From the NCBI RefSeq assembly GCF_037860835.1, contig NZ_JBBEOG010000001.1, positions 186,001 through 250,000 of the forward strand: a stretch of DNA of 64,000 nt, written 5' to 3'. Source of the stretch: Aquipuribacter nitratireducens (GTDB lineage: Bacteria > Actinomycetota > Actinomycetes > Actinomycetales > JBBAYJ01). A program made the position numbers and the translations under genes. Positions within the stretch are counted from its first letter, which is position 1, and the number at the start of each line of letters is the position of its first letter. Under the pieces are notes generated by a model. That model was not told the origin of the DNA. It was given only the letters and a program-made list of their open reading frames with translations, and made no database searches. This document shows, piece by piece, positions 32,974 to 42,437 of this stretch.

Positions 32974-33894
32974 TTAGTCGGACGTCACGACGACCTGGGA
33001 CTCCCCGACATGCACCTGCTCGGTGGCCTGGAGCTGTTGGGTGAGGACGCCGCTCGGCCCGGTGCTCGCGCTCCAGTTGGCGACCCAGTAGGACGTGGCG
33101 GTGACCGGGAAGGCCTCGCCCGGCAGGCCTGCACTCGTCGTGGTGTACGTGTGCCCGCAGTCCGGGCTGGCGGTCGCGCCGCGCTCCTCCGTCCACGGGG
33201 TGCCCGGCGTCGTGCACGTCACCGTCGTGCCGTCGCCCATGTCCCACTCGACGCGCTCGACGCCAGCCTCGAGGGTGACGGTGACACCGCCGGTGGACAG
33301 GGACAGCGACGCCGGCCCGAACGACTGCGCGTCGACCTCGTCCACCCACATCCACACCGGGAGACCGACGAGCCCGAGGCTGTCGGCGTCGTCGGACACG
33401 GTCCTCGGCGCCATGCCGACCGGGACGGGCCTGATGGCCATCTGACGGAAGAGGTACGCCGCGACCGCGGCGGGGTCGACCACGGGGCCGGTGTCGCCGC
33501 CTGGCCCGACGACGTAGTCGACGTAGGGGAGGCCGTCCGGCCCGCTCGCGTTGTCGAACCAGCACCGCATGACCGTGCTCTCGGCAGGGTCAGCGTCGCC
33601 CCAGATGGGGTCGTCGGGTGCTGGTGGTGGGAAAGCCGGCGCTCGCTCCCGACAGAAGTCGTCGAGCGGGCCCCGACTTGGCGTCTCGTTCGAAGTCGGA
33701 GTAGCGATGTCTTCTGAACTCCCGCGGCCGGCCTCTGAGCCCGGCGACGGAATACGGTCACGACCGATCCCACAGCCGAAGCCGATGTTGGCGTTGTTGC
33801 AGTGCTTATCGGCGTGCGCAGGAAGGCTGGGCCACGAGCCCAGCAGCAACCCGGTGGCGAGCGCCGCTGTCACGATCGACGACCGCTCTAGCAC
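32974..33894 (-). CDS. Secreted hypothetical protein with PKD-like segment
   Basis: 306 residues. A signal peptide (hydrophobic ALATGLLLGSW, cleavage after AHA) is followed by a Cys- and Ser/Pro-rich linker, then a central region and a C-terminal beta-sandwich-like segment with WDMGDGTTV and CGHTYTTT, typical of PKD-type repeats (DGT...HTY). No catalytic motif is seen. GTG 33894 overlaps the upstream lipoprotein gene by 7 bp, and the next gene starts 47 bp downstream, so the three exported proteins form one unit. Confidence 0.7.
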   Translation of the reverse strand: MLERSSIVTAALATGLLLGSWPSLPAHADKHCNNANIGFGCGIGRDRIPSPGSEAGRGSSEDIATPTSNETPSRGPLDDFCRERAPAFPPPAPDDPIWGDADPAESTVMRCWFDNASGPDGLPYVDYVVGPGGDTGPVVDPAAVAAYLFRQMAIRPVPVGMAPRTVSDDADSLGLVGLPVWMWVDEVDAQSFGPASLSLSTGGVTVTLEAGVERVEWDMGDGTTVTCTTPGTPWTEERGATASPDCGHTYTTTSAGLPGEAFPVTATSYWVANWSASTGPSGVLTQQLQATEQVHVGESQVVVTSD

Positions 33895-34565
33895 GAACGT
33901 TCCCCGTCGCCACCCAACCGCTTCACGTACCAGCCTTCGAGGCCATCCTCGCTGACGTACTCGACCCGGGCACCACTTGGGTACGCGGACTCCATGTCGA
34001 CATCTGCGAACTCCTCGGCCTCGCCGCCGTCCGCTTCGAGAATCCGGACATCGACAGGTTGTAGGCAAGCGTCCAATTCAACGTATGGGCGCCCATCCTC
34101 AGGAGTCGGCTCGACCTCGAAGGCGTCGACGCTGGCGACCTCGATGGTGCCGTCTTGCCGCCAGCCTTCGTCGTTGTACTGAAAAACGCCTTGCAGAAGT
34201 TCCGCCTCGGCTTCCTCGATGCCGTACAAGCGGACCTCTGTTAAGAACGCGGTGAGCGTTTCGTCGTCGGTGGTGTCGCCGGACGAGATCTCCGGGGGAT
34301 CCTGCAGCACGCGGTTCTGGAGATCCACCCATGCCCGGTAGGCCTGCTCGGCCTCTGCCACTGCCTGCTCCGACGGACTCAGCGAAGGCGCCGCACTTGT
34401 CGGCGCAGCGGAGGGTGTTTCGCTCGCCACCGGTGACGACGGCGCAGCCACCGTCTCGGGCGCGCTCGACACCGGGTCGTCTGCGTCGGCGTCGGAGCAG
34501 GCCGCGGTCGCCAGCAGCGCCACAGCAGCGGCGCCCGCTGCCATCTGGTGTCGTCCCCACCGCAC
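33888..34565 (-). CDS. Putative lipoprotein
   Basis: 225 residues with a lipobox LLATAAC (Cys near residue 23) after a short basic N-terminus, then an acidic Ser/Thr/Pro/Ala-rich linker and a soluble domain of about 130 residues. No family recognised; the acidic domain could be NTF2-like given its helix-then-strand pattern, but this is weak. First gene of a three-gene unit encoding exported proteins. The local base composition is a little less GC-rich than nearby housekeeping genes. Confidence 0.7.
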   Translation of the reverse strand: MRWGRHQMAAGAAAVALLATAACSDADADDPVSSAPETVAAPSSPVASETPSAAPTSAAPSLSPSEQAVAEAEQAYRAWVDLQNRVLQDPPEISSGDTTDDETLTAFLTEVRLYGIEEAEAELLQGVFQYNDEGWRQDGTIEVASVDAFEVEPTPEDGRPYVELDACLQPVDVRILEADGGEAEEFADVDMESAYPSGARVEYVSEDGLEGWYVKRLGGDGERSC

Positions 34566-34756
34566 GAGCCGGTCTCCCTCCGTCGTGTCCGCGGTGATTG
34601 TGCCTCACCGCGTCAACCGCGCCTGACAGTTGTCCACAGGCAACATGAACAGCCCCTGACCAGCATGTACGGAGCGGGACCGACCCCTCACGAGCAGTGG
34701 TCGGTGCCGCATCGTGCGGTCGTCGGCGAGCGACCCGAGCCCGTGCGGCGCGGATC

Positions 34757-35971
34757 TCAGGGGTGGCAGTCCGCCAGCGCGTCCAGGAGCCGGTCGACGT
34801 CGCCGTCGTCGGTGTACGGCGCCGTTCCGATCCGCAGTCCGCCCTCGTCGCCGAGCCCGAGCCAGCAGCTGGTCTCGATGGCGTACATGTGGCCCGCCGT
34901 CGTCGCGACCCCGCGCTCGGCCAGTGCGTGCATGAGGGCGGTGGGCTGGATCGCCGACGACGTGCAGAGGAGCGTCGGAGTCCGCAGCTTCGCCCTCGAC
35001 CAGACGGTGAAACCCAGGTCGACGAGTCCCGCCTCGATCCGCTCGCGGAGCCGGTCCTCGTGCGCCTCGACGGCACTCAGCCCGGCCACCAGCCGGTCAC
35101 GGCGGGTGGCGTCTGCGGACGGCACCACGCCTGCGAGGAGGTCGACGGCCGCCGTCGTCCCGGCCAGCAGCTCGTACGGGAGCGTCCCCAGCTCGAAACG
35201 CTCGGGGACGGCGTCGGAGCTCGGCAGCAGCTTGTCCGGGCGCAACGACTCCAGCAGGTCCGCCCGGCCCGTGAGCACGCCACAGTGCGGGCCCAGGAAC
35301 TTGTACGGCGAGCAGACGAACGAGTCGGCGCCCGTCGCGGCCACGTCGACCGACGCGTGGGCGGCGAGGTGCACCCCGTCGACGTGCAGGAGCGCGCCGA
35401 CCTCGTGCGCGGTCGCGGCGATCGCAGGCAGGTCCGGTCGGGTGCCGATGAGGTTCGACGCGCCGGTGACGGCGACGACGCGTGTCCGCGGGCCGACGAC
35501 CGCCGCGACGTCGGCGGGGTCGAGCTCGCCCGTCATCGGGTCGAACGGCACCCACCGCGCCAGCGCCCCGACGGCCTCGGCGGCGAGCACCCACGGCCGG
35601 ACGTTCGCGTCGTGGTCCAGCCTGGTGACGACGACCTCGTCGCCCGGCGCCCACCCGCGGGACAGCGTCCGCGCGAGCTGGAACGTCAGCTCGGTGGCGC
35701 TGCGGCCGAACACGACCGTGTCCGCGCTCGTCCCGAGCAGGTCCCCCACGGCGTCGCGCGCGGCGAGGGTGATCGCGTCGGCGTTCCTCGCGGCGACCGT
35801 GTGGGTCCCGCGGTTCGACAGCGGCGCGAGCAGCGCGTCGTGGACGGCGTCGGCGACCACGTCCGGGGTCTGGGTGCCGCCGGGTCCGTCGAAGTACGCC
35901 GTGCCGTCGGCGAGCTGGGGGAAGTGCCGCCGGAGCGCGGCGACGTCGAGCGCGGTCGGGAGCTCGTCCAC
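34757..35971 (-). CDS. SufS-like cysteine desulfurase family PLP enzyme
   Basis: 404-residue class V aminotransferase-fold enzyme. Motifs: FDGPGGTQTP near the N-terminus, TGASNLIGTRPDL, LLHVDGVHLAAHA with the PLP-binding Asp and His, and SPYKFLGPHCG with the Schiff-base Lys. The usual SufS active-site Cys loop near the C-terminus is not obvious, so it belongs with the cysteine desulfurase-like proteins of uncertain substrate. No suf or isc genes are nearby, so a role in general Fe-S assembly is unlikely. Confidence 0.88.
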   Translation of the reverse strand: MDELPTALDVAALRRHFPQLADGTAYFDGPGGTQTPDVVADAVHDALLAPLSNRGTHTVAARNADAITLAARDAVGDLLGTSADTVVFGRSATELTFQLARTLSRGWAPGDEVVVTRLDHDANVRPWVLAAEAVGALARWVPFDPMTGELDPADVAAVVGPRTRVVAVTGASNLIGTRPDLPAIAATAHEVGALLHVDGVHLAAHASVDVAATGADSFVCSPYKFLGPHCGVLTGRADLLESLRPDKLLPSSDAVPERFELGTLPYELLAGTTAAVDLLAGVVPSADATRRDRLVAGLSAVEAHEDRLRERIEAGLVDLGFTVWSRAKLRTPTLLCTSSAIQPTALMHALAERGVATTAGHMYAIETSCWLGLGDEGGLRIGTAPYTDDGDVDRLLDALADCHP

Positions 35972-36011
35972 GCCGGCATCGTGCCAGCCGCGGGGGACGC
36001 GACCGCGGGGC

Positions 36012-38099
36012 TCACGCCCAGATGTGGACCGTCTTGTCCGAGCTGCTGCTCGCGAGCTCTCGCCCGTCGGGGGAGAACGCGACGGACAGCACCCAGCCCT
36101 GGTGCTTCGTCAGCGCGCCCAGGCGGTTGCCCGCGGTGTCCCACAGCCTGACGCTGCGGTCGTCGGACCCAGTTGCGACGAATCCGGCGCGGGGGTGGAA
36201 CGCGACGCCGCGCACCCAGTTGTCGTGCGCCTTGGTCTCGAGCCGCTGCTCACCTGTCCTCGCGTCCCACAGCCGGAGGGTCCCGTCGGAACCGCCCGTC
36301 ACGAGCACACGCCCGTGCGGTGAGAACGCGACGGACATTGCCTTGCCGTACGGCCTCGACGCCTCCGTCAGGCGGGTCACCGCCCCGCCGGGGACCCCCA
36401 CGAGGCGCGACTCGGTGCCGCCGCCCACCACGGCCAGGGTCGAGCCGTCGGGGGAGAAGGCGAGCGACGTCGCGCCCATCGCGGAGCGGTGGGTGTGGAG
36501 GTCGAGGCGCTCCCGGGTGCGCCAGCGCCACAGACCGACCTTGCCGTCGGCGGTGGCGACGGCGAGGCGCTCCCCGTCGGGGGAGAAGGCGATGGCGTTC
36601 GCCGGGCTGCCCGACTCGCAGACGAGGCTCTGGCGCTCCCCGTTCGAGGTGGCCCACACGGCGACGGACCCGTCGGTCGCGCCCGTCGCGACCACGTCGA
36701 AGGACGCCGTCGCGTCGAGGGCGCGCACCTCGATGAAGGTGCCGCTCGCGGCGTCGATGCTGCGGGTCTGCGCGCCGGTCGCCGGGTCCCAGAACCGGAC
36801 GGTCCGGTCGTCGCCGCACGTCACGAGCACGCGGCCATCGGGGGACCACAGGACGCGGCTCACCTTGCTGTTGAACCCGCGGAGGCCCCGGTGACCGGTC
36901 AGGACGCGCCTCGACGCCGTCGGCAGGGGCGGGACGGCCGGTGCGGGTCGCGGACGCGGCGCGGGTGCTTCCACGGGTTCCGGCATGGCGGCCGGCGCTG
37001 GAGCAGGTGGGGGATCGGGCTGCGGCGGGGCGACGGTCTCCGGTGGCCTCTCGACGGGGACGGCCGTCGGCTCCGGAGCAGTCGTGACGCCGAGCAGCTC
37101 CCGGGCGACGGACGCCACGCGGGGGATGTCCTCCGCCGCCGTCCTCTCCAGCTGCTCACGCGCGGTGACCTGCCGGCCGGGGTCGTCGCCGGTGAGCCAC
37201 GCGCCGAGCTCGCGCACCGCGCCCGCCCGCACGTTCGGGTGCGGGTTCTCCAGGGCCGCGCGCAGGGAGTCCGGCAGCGGCTCGGCCTCGACCGGCCGCC
37301 CCGCGCGGCTGCGCGCGAGGACGATGTGCCCCTCGCCGTGGGCGACGGAACGCTGCGGGGTCTGCGCGGCGCCCGCGGCGCGGACCTGCTGGTAGGCGTA
37401 GGTGTAGAGCTCGTCGACGGTGATGTGCCCGTCGCCGTCGCGGTCGGCGGCGCCGTCGCGCAGACCCTCGAGGAGCGCCGTGGTGAACACGGACCCGGGT
37501 GGGGTGTCGCCGGGGTGGGCGTCGGCGTCGTCGAGGGACTCGAAGGAGTACTCCGTGGCGCTCGACGCGGTGAGGACCACCTGCCCGCGGCCGGGCTGCC
37601 CCACGAGGGTGTCGAGGCCGACGTCGGTGCTGCCCTTGGCGCCGCGCCCGAAGGCCCCGCTGAAGCAGCAGTCGAGGATGACGACCTGCCGCCGCGCGCG
37701 GCACTCGACGAGCCGGTCGTGTACCCAGTCGGACGAGACACCGGTCGAGGCGAGCCGTGCCTTGACGGTGTCGGTCGTGGCGAAGTGCAGCCGCCGCCGC
37801 GCGTCGGTGACGCCGTGGCACGAGACGTACAGGAGCGCGACGTCGCCGGGGGAGCACGACAGCGCGAAGTCCTCGATGGCGACGCGGACGTCGTGCGCGG
37901 GCCGGTCGAGGACCGTGGTGACGTCGAACGCGCCGACCTCCGGGTCCGCGAGCAGCTGGGCGAGGTCGGCGGCGTCGGTCGCCGGGGCGCGGAGCGCGTC
38001 CAGGGTCGTGTCGGAGTAGCTCGTGGTCGCGACCACGAGCGCCTTCCGGGCGCCTGCCGGCAGGTCAGGCGCGGGCAGCCTGACGTTCAAGCCACTCAT
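36012..38099 (-). CDS. Caspase-like protease with HEAT and WD40 propeller
   Basis: 695 residues. Residues 16-262 are a C14 caspase/metacaspase-like domain: His95 in LLYVSCHGV and Cys145 in VILDCCFSGAF form the dyad; DRDGDGHITVDEL (219-231) resembles a calcium loop. Residues 275-340 look like HEAT repeats (NPHPNVRAGAVRELG). A Pro-rich linker (341-395) leads to seven WD40 repeats ending at the C-terminus (each with FSPDGR and a W-D/W-A end), one full propeller. In bacteria this architecture belongs to conflict or regulated cell-death systems where the propeller senses and the caspase cuts. Its start lies inside the EACC1-type gene (35-bp overlap), so the two are coupled. No signal peptide; cytoplasmic. 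Confidence 0.92.
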   Translation of the reverse strand: MSGLNVRLPAPDLPAGARKALVVATTSYSDTTLDALRAPATDAADLAQLLADPEVGAFDVTTVLDRPAHDVRVAIEDFALSCSPGDVALLYVSCHGVTDARRRLHFATTDTVKARLASTGVSSDWVHDRLVECRARRQVVILDCCFSGAFGRGAKGSTDVGLDTLVGQPGRGQVVLTASSATEYSFESLDDADAHPGDTPPGSVFTTALLEGLRDGAADRDGDGHITVDELYTYAYQQVRAAGAAQTPQRSVAHGEGHIVLARSRAGRPVEAEPLPDSLRAALENPHPNVRAGAVRELGAWLTGDDPGRQVTAREQLERTAAEDIPRVASVARELLGVTTAPEPTAVPVERPPETVAPPQPDPPPAPAPAAMPEPVEAPAPRPRPAPAVPPLPTASRRVLTGHRGLRGFNSKVSRVLWSPDGRVLVTCGDDRTVRFWDPATGAQTRSIDAASGTFIEVRALDATASFDVVATGATDGSVAVWATSNGERQSLVCESGSPANAIAFSPDGERLAVATADGKVGLWRWRTRERLDLHTHRSAMGATSLAFSPDGSTLAVVGGGTESRLVGVPGGAVTRLTEASRPYGKAMSVAFSPHGRVLVTGGSDGTLRLWDARTGEQRLETKAHDNWVRGVAFHPRAGFVATGSDDRSVRLWDTAGNRLGALTKHQGWVLSVAFSPDGRELASSSSDKTVHIWA

Positions 38100-38445
38100 C
38101 GATGAGCCTCTGCTGCTGGGTGTCGTCGAGGCCCGTCACCTTGAGGGTGTCGTCCCCGAGCACGATCTCCACGCTGCGCCCGGGCGGGCTCGCCCACGCG
38201 GCGATCCGCCGCACGAGCGCCTTCAGCGCCGTCGGTCCGAGCTGGACGGCGAGCCAGCCGGCCGCGGCTGTCACGCCCTTCGCGCCCTCGGGGGCACTGT
38301 CGGCCTCGACGGGGTCGACCGCGTCGACGTCGAGGTCGAGCAGGTCCTGCCGTAGGAGGTGGACGAGCTCGGCGAGCTCCTCGGCGTCACCGTCCGGTGG
38401 TCCCTCGACGTGGACGAGCACGCCGTCCTGGGCGTCGTCGGCCAT
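38065..38445 (-). CDS. EACC1-type effector-associated component
   Basis: 126-residue protein with a Leu-rich first half (ELAELVHLLRQDLLDLDVDAV), the motif APEGAKGVTAAAGWLAVQLG, then ALVRRIAAWASPPGRSVEIVLGDDTLKVTG. This pattern matches 'Effector Associated Constant Component 1', a small protein found next to caspase and other effectors in actinobacterial conflict systems, where it is thought to activate or hold the effector. ATG 38445 follows AAGGCGGGA; ATG 38463 is six codons upstream. It overlaps the caspase gene. Identification is from memory of the family, not a search. Confidence 0.75.
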   Translation of the reverse strand: MADDAQDGVLVHVEGPPDGDAEELAELVHLLRQDLLDLDVDAVDPVEADSAPEGAKGVTAAAGWLAVQLGPTALKALVRRIAAWASPPGRSVEIVLGDDTLKVTGLDDTQQQRLIDEWLERQAARA

Positions 38446-38685
38446 GGGTGTCCCGCCTTCCATGTCACCGGTCGGTCACGGTCAGGAGCAGTCTGCCCCG
38501 TGCCGCGATACCTCGACGTGCGGACGGATGGATCCGAATCGTGGTCCTCGGTGCCGTTACCCGTCGCGAGGCAGCTGCAGCCGCACCGACGCCAGTGACG
38601 AGACGGTCACCTCACCCGCACGGCGCCCGGCGCGTAGAGTCGCCGCTCGTCCTGGCCGACCCGCCGTAGGGACCGGGCATGGTGA

Positions 38686-41034
38686 TCAGCCCGTGACCTC
38701 GGCCGTTGCCGCACGGGGAGCGGGCGGCGCGCCTGGGGTCGCCCGTCGGCCGCGGCCGTCGAGCCACGATCCGACCTGGTCCGCGCTCATGGGACGTGCC
38801 AGGTGGAAACCCTGCACGACGTCGCACCCCAGGCCGGTGAGCGCGCTGAGCGTGGCCTCGTCCTCGACCCCCTCGGCCACTACCGCGAGTCCGAGGTTGT
38901 GCCCGAGGTCGATCGAGGACCGGACGAGAACCTGGTCGCCGCTGTTCTGCAGCATCTCGAGGACGAACGAGCGGTCGATCTTCAGCTCGTCGACCGGGAG
39001 CCGCTTGAGGTAGGCCATCGACGAGTACCCGGTGCCGAAGTCGTCGATGGACAGCGATACCCCGAGCTCCCGCAGGGCGAGGAGGACGTCGAGGGCGCGT
39101 GCGGGGTCCGACATGATCGTGCTCTCGGTGATCTCGAGGCGGATGAGCCCGGAGGGCACCCCGTGGCGGGACAGGATCTCCGCCACCGTGCCGGCGAAGC
39201 CGCTCTCGAGCAGGCAGCGCGGTGAGAGGTTCACCGCGATCTGCAGCGGTCGTTGCTCGTCGAGCCAGCGCCTCGCCTGCGCGATGGCGAGCTCGAGCGT
39301 GCGGACGGTCAGGGGGACTATGAGGCCGGTCCCCTCCGCGACGGGGACGAACTCCGCCGGCGTGACGAGCCCGCGGGTGGGGTGCGCCCAGCGGACGAGC
39401 GCCTCGACGCCCCGCACCTCGTCGGCGGCGACGTCGACCTTCGGCTGGTAGGTGAGGTAGAGCTCGCCCTCCTGGAGCGCCCGGCGCAGGTCGGCGAGCA
39501 GAGCGAGGCGGGTGGGGGTGTTGACGTCGAGGTCCTGGTCGTAGAGGACGGCCCCGCCGCGTGTCTCCTTCGCGGCGTACATCGCGACGTCGGCCGCGCG
39601 CAGGAGCGCCTGCTCGTCGCGACCGTGGTGCGGGGCGAGGGCGATACCCAGACTCGCCTCCACGGCCAGGCGGACGCCGTCGACGACGAACGGTCCCTGC
39701 AGCGCGTCCAGGCAACGACGCGCGAGGGTCAGGGCGCCCTCACGGCCGTCGACGTCGCTGAGGAGGACGGCGAACTCGTCGCCGCCCAGACGGGCCACGG
39801 TGTCGACGTCGCGGACGGTGGCGCGGAGTCGGTCGGCGACCTGCTTGAGCAGGACGTCGCCGTACCCGTGACCGAGAGTGTCATTGACCTCCTTGAACCG
39901 GTCGAGGTCGATGAGGAGCACGGCGAGCGTCGTCCCGCGTCGCCGGGCGTGCAGGAGCTGCTGGGCGATGCGCTCGCCGAGCAGGCGGCGGTTCGGCAGC
40001 CCGGTGAGCTCGTCGGACAGGCTCGCCCGACGAACCTGTCGCTGGCTCAACCTCAGGTGGACCCCGGCGAGGCCGAGGAGGAGCACGGCGGCCACGGCCA
40101 TCGTCACGGTCGCTGGGCGGAGCACCGCCTGCCACGGATTCGCGTGGCTCGTGGCGACCGTCACGACAGCCCACTCGTTGACGTTGTCGGGGTCTCGCGG
40201 CAGGACTGCGACTGCGGCCGGCAGGTCGTCGAGCTGGCTCGAACCTCTTACGGCCGTCCGGACCAGCTCGCGCACCGCAACCGGGTCGGCAGTCCCGAAG
40301 GGCGATGCACCCCGTCCGTCCGTCAGCACGACCTCCCCGGACGGCAGGTCGACGATGGCGCTGCGGATCCCCGACCGGCGCGCGTCCTCGCTGACAGGGC
40401 GGAAGCTGTCGAGCGCGACCTCGAAGTGGACGAGACCCCACGCGCGACCGGCTGCGGTCACCAGCGGCGTCGAGTTAGAGATCACCATGACGTCCGTGTC
40501 CGGGGACCGGTAGGGCGCGGCCTGGTGCACCCGATCCGCCGAGAGCGCCATCGTCGGTGCGAAGAAGGGTGCGGAGGCTTCCTCCGTCGACAGCTCGGCG
40601 GCCGGGGCGACCTCTTCCTCGACGACCCGGGCGAGCTCGGTCCCTGAGGCGTCGATGAGGCACGCCTCGCTGATACGTCCGGGATACAGCCGCTCGAGGT
40701 AGGCGAGGGCCGCGGCCGCCTCGCCACCCAGCTCGACCGCTTCGTCATCCTGGGGAGCATCAGGACCGGGTTCGAAACGGCGGAAGGCGGAGTCCTGCGC
40801 GAGGAGCAGGTTGAGGCTCCGTGCGCGGTCGAAGTACTCCGCCAGCTCGCCAGCCTGCGAGGTGGCCTCGACGGCGAGAGCGGCGTCCAGGTCGGTGCGC
40901 GCGCTCTGCCGTGCCGCGTGCACCGCACTGACGACGGCAATCACCAGCAGGGCGAGGCCGCCGAGCAGCGAGACCGTTCGGAGGAACTCGGTACGGCGCC
41001 AGGGACGCGTGCTCGCGTGACGGAGGGCTCGCAC
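38686..41034 (-). CDS. Membrane GGDEF-EAL cyclic-di-GMP enzyme
   Basis: 782 residues. Two membrane helices (about 20-45 and 310-330) bracket an extracytoplasmic sensor of Cache type (GLVHFEVALDSFRPV region). The GGDEF domain follows (DELTGLPNRR, LGGDEFAVLLSD; synthesis motif intact), then the EAL domain (EALVRW, LEITES, DDFGTGYSS, DELKIDRSFV, VVAEGVE), with all catalytic acidic residues present. It could therefore both make and break c-di-GMP. An I-site RxxD is not evident upstream of GGDEF in the form I can confirm. The ligand of the sensor is unknown. It is transcribed toward the EACC1-caspase pair with 240 bp between. Confidence 0.93.
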   Translation of the reverse strand: MRALRHASTRPWRRTEFLRTVSLLGGLALLVIAVVSAVHAARQSARTDLDAALAVEATSQAGELAEYFDRARSLNLLLAQDSAFRRFEPGPDAPQDDEAVELGGEAAAALAYLERLYPGRISEACLIDASGTELARVVEEEVAPAAELSTEEASAPFFAPTMALSADRVHQAAPYRSPDTDVMVISNSTPLVTAAGRAWGLVHFEVALDSFRPVSEDARRSGIRSAIVDLPSGEVVLTDGRGASPFGTADPVAVRELVRTAVRGSSQLDDLPAAVAVLPRDPDNVNEWAVVTVATSHANPWQAVLRPATVTMAVAAVLLLGLAGVHLRLSQRQVRRASLSDELTGLPNRRLLGERIAQQLLHARRRGTTLAVLLIDLDRFKEVNDTLGHGYGDVLLKQVADRLRATVRDVDTVARLGGDEFAVLLSDVDGREGALTLARRCLDALQGPFVVDGVRLAVEASLGIALAPHHGRDEQALLRAADVAMYAAKETRGGAVLYDQDLDVNTPTRLALLADLRRALQEGELYLTYQPKVDVAADEVRGVEALVRWAHPTRGLVTPAEFVPVAEGTGLIVPLTVRTLELAIAQARRWLDEQRPLQIAVNLSPRCLLESGFAGTVAEILSRHGVPSGLIRLEITESTIMSDPARALDVLLALRELGVSLSIDDFGTGYSSMAYLKRLPVDELKIDRSFVLEMLQNSGDQVLVRSSIDLGHNLGLAVVAEGVEDEATLSALTGLGCDVVQGFHLARPMSADQVGSWLDGRGRRATPGAPPAPRAATAEVTG

Positions 41035-41134
41035 CCGCTTCTCCTGTCGACGTCGCCGCCCGGTGCGTCCCCGGGTTCGAAGGTGGATCGACCGGGGCGG
41101 TCGCCCGCTTGAGCCTTCCCACCCCGTTACACCC

Positions 41135-42253
41135 CTACCCCCACGCCTCAGACGCCTCGGTGCGCATCCGCGGCACGTACTGGTCGAAGTAGATCCGCGC
41201 GATGAGCTCGCGGCGGCTGCGCACCCCGGCCTTGTCGAAGACCGCCTTCAGGTGGTCCTGCACCGTCCACGACGACAGGTGCAGGCTCGTCCCGATCTCC
41301 TTCGTGTCCATGCCCCGGAGCACGAGCTGCGTGACGTCCCGCTCCCGCGGTGTCAGGCCGAACGCCGACACGACGAGGGGCACGATCTCCGGCGGGCGGG
41401 CCTCGTCGATCGTCACCACGACGTCGCCCACCGCACCGTCCGGCCCGCACATCGGCGAGGCGTGGAGCACGTGCCACATGCCCGAGCGCGAGCGCACCCG
41501 CGCCCGCGGCGGCAGGTCGACGAGACCCTGCGCGAACCGGCGCGACGCCCCCACCAGCGAGCTGATCATCCCGTCCGCCTCGGGCGTCGTGATGGTGCCG
41601 AGCAGGTCGGCGACGCGTTCGGCCGCCCCGTGGCTGTACTGCTTCACGTGCCCGTCCGGTCCGATGACGATGACGGCCGGGCCCGCCGTCCCGCGCAGCG
41701 TCTCGTCCGCGGTCCGTGCGAGCAGACCGCCGCGGATGCCCGCCGACAGTGCGGGCGACAGGGCCCGGGCGAGCGCGACGTCGTCGGCGTCGAAGTCCCC
41801 ACCCGTCGGGTCGCGGAACAGCGCGAGGCCCGCCCACACCTGCTGCCGGTCCCGCGCGATGACCCTCAGCTCGTCGGAGTAGCCGTAGTACGGCGTCATG
41901 AACTCCTGCACCCGCCGGGTCGCCTCCGGCTCGTCGCGTCGCACCGCGCTCACCGCGACGGCCGGGTCCTCGGCGCGGGCGAGGTCGCGGAAGCTCGTCG
42001 TGTCCGCCTGCCCGTACTCCAGCAGACCCCACTCGTGGTCGAGCTCGTCGCGCCCGCGCAGGTCCCCGAACTTGTACGTGCCGGTCAGGAGGTGCGTGGC
42101 GGGGTCGACCGTGCCGACGCACGCCCCGACGTAGGGCAGCGCCCGCGACAGCGACTCCAGCGCCTCCGAGAGGAACGTCTCGAGGTCGAGCCCGGCGCGC
42201 GCGACCACCTCGACGTCCCGCAGCACACGCTGCGCCGCCAGACCGGTCGTCAT
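41135..42253 (-). CDS. LuxR-type transcriptional regulator with sensory N-terminus
   Basis: 372 residues. Residues about 20-150 look like a GAF-type sensor, 175-290 like a PAS-type domain, and the C-terminus is a LuxR helix-turn-helix: FGLTPRERDVTQLVLRGMDTKEIGTSLHLSSWTVQDHLKAVFDKAGV. It is divergent from an FAD oxidase gene, with a palindrome between them, so it probably controls that gene and itself. No phosphorylatable receiver domain is present; the input is likely a small ligand or redox signal. Confidence 0.88.
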   Translation of the reverse strand: MTTGLAAQRVLRDVEVVARAGLDLETFLSEALESLSRALPYVGACVGTVDPATHLLTGTYKFGDLRGRDELDHEWGLLEYGQADTTSFRDLARAEDPAVAVSAVRRDEPEATRRVQEFMTPYYGYSDELRVIARDRQQVWAGLALFRDPTGGDFDADDVALARALSPALSAGIRGGLLARTADETLRGTAGPAVIVIGPDGHVKQYSHGAAERVADLLGTITTPEADGMISSLVGASRRFAQGLVDLPPRARVRSRSGMWHVLHASPMCGPDGAVGDVVVTIDEARPPEIVPLVVSAFGLTPRERDVTQLVLRGMDTKEIGTSLHLSSWTVQDHLKAVFDKAGVRSRRELIARIYFDQYVPRMRTEASEAWG

Positions 42254-42291
42254 GCGACGGAGTGTGACGCCGCCGGGGCCGCCGGCGCCAT

Positions 42292-42307
42292 CCCCAGATT
42301 GCTGGGG
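42292..42307. promoter_or_regulatory. Palindrome between LuxR-type regulator and FAD oxidase
   Basis: CCCCAG (42292-42297), ATTG, CTGGGG (42302-42307). Perfect 6-bp arms in the divergent promoter region, 39 bp from the regulator start: candidate operator. Confidence 0.4.
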
Positions 42308-42437
42308 GACGGCGTCCTCCCAGGTCAGCGGGCCGCGAACCTCCCTGCCCGCGGGGATGGGGTATCAGGACGGCGGGTCGCAGGCTCATGGCACGAGCGG
42401 TCCGACCCGAGGCCGCCCCGTCCGACCTGGAGACCCC

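Noticed and set aside
38359-38598. Small plus-strand gene in the EACC1/GGDEF-EAL intergenic region
   Set aside because: Mostly antisense to the EACC1 gene, no ribosome-binding site, odd composition.
42252-42437. Longer N-terminus for the FAD oxidase from 42252
   Set aside because: It would start inside the divergent promoter region and overlap the regulator; GTG 42438 has a ribosome-binding site and gives the usual length.
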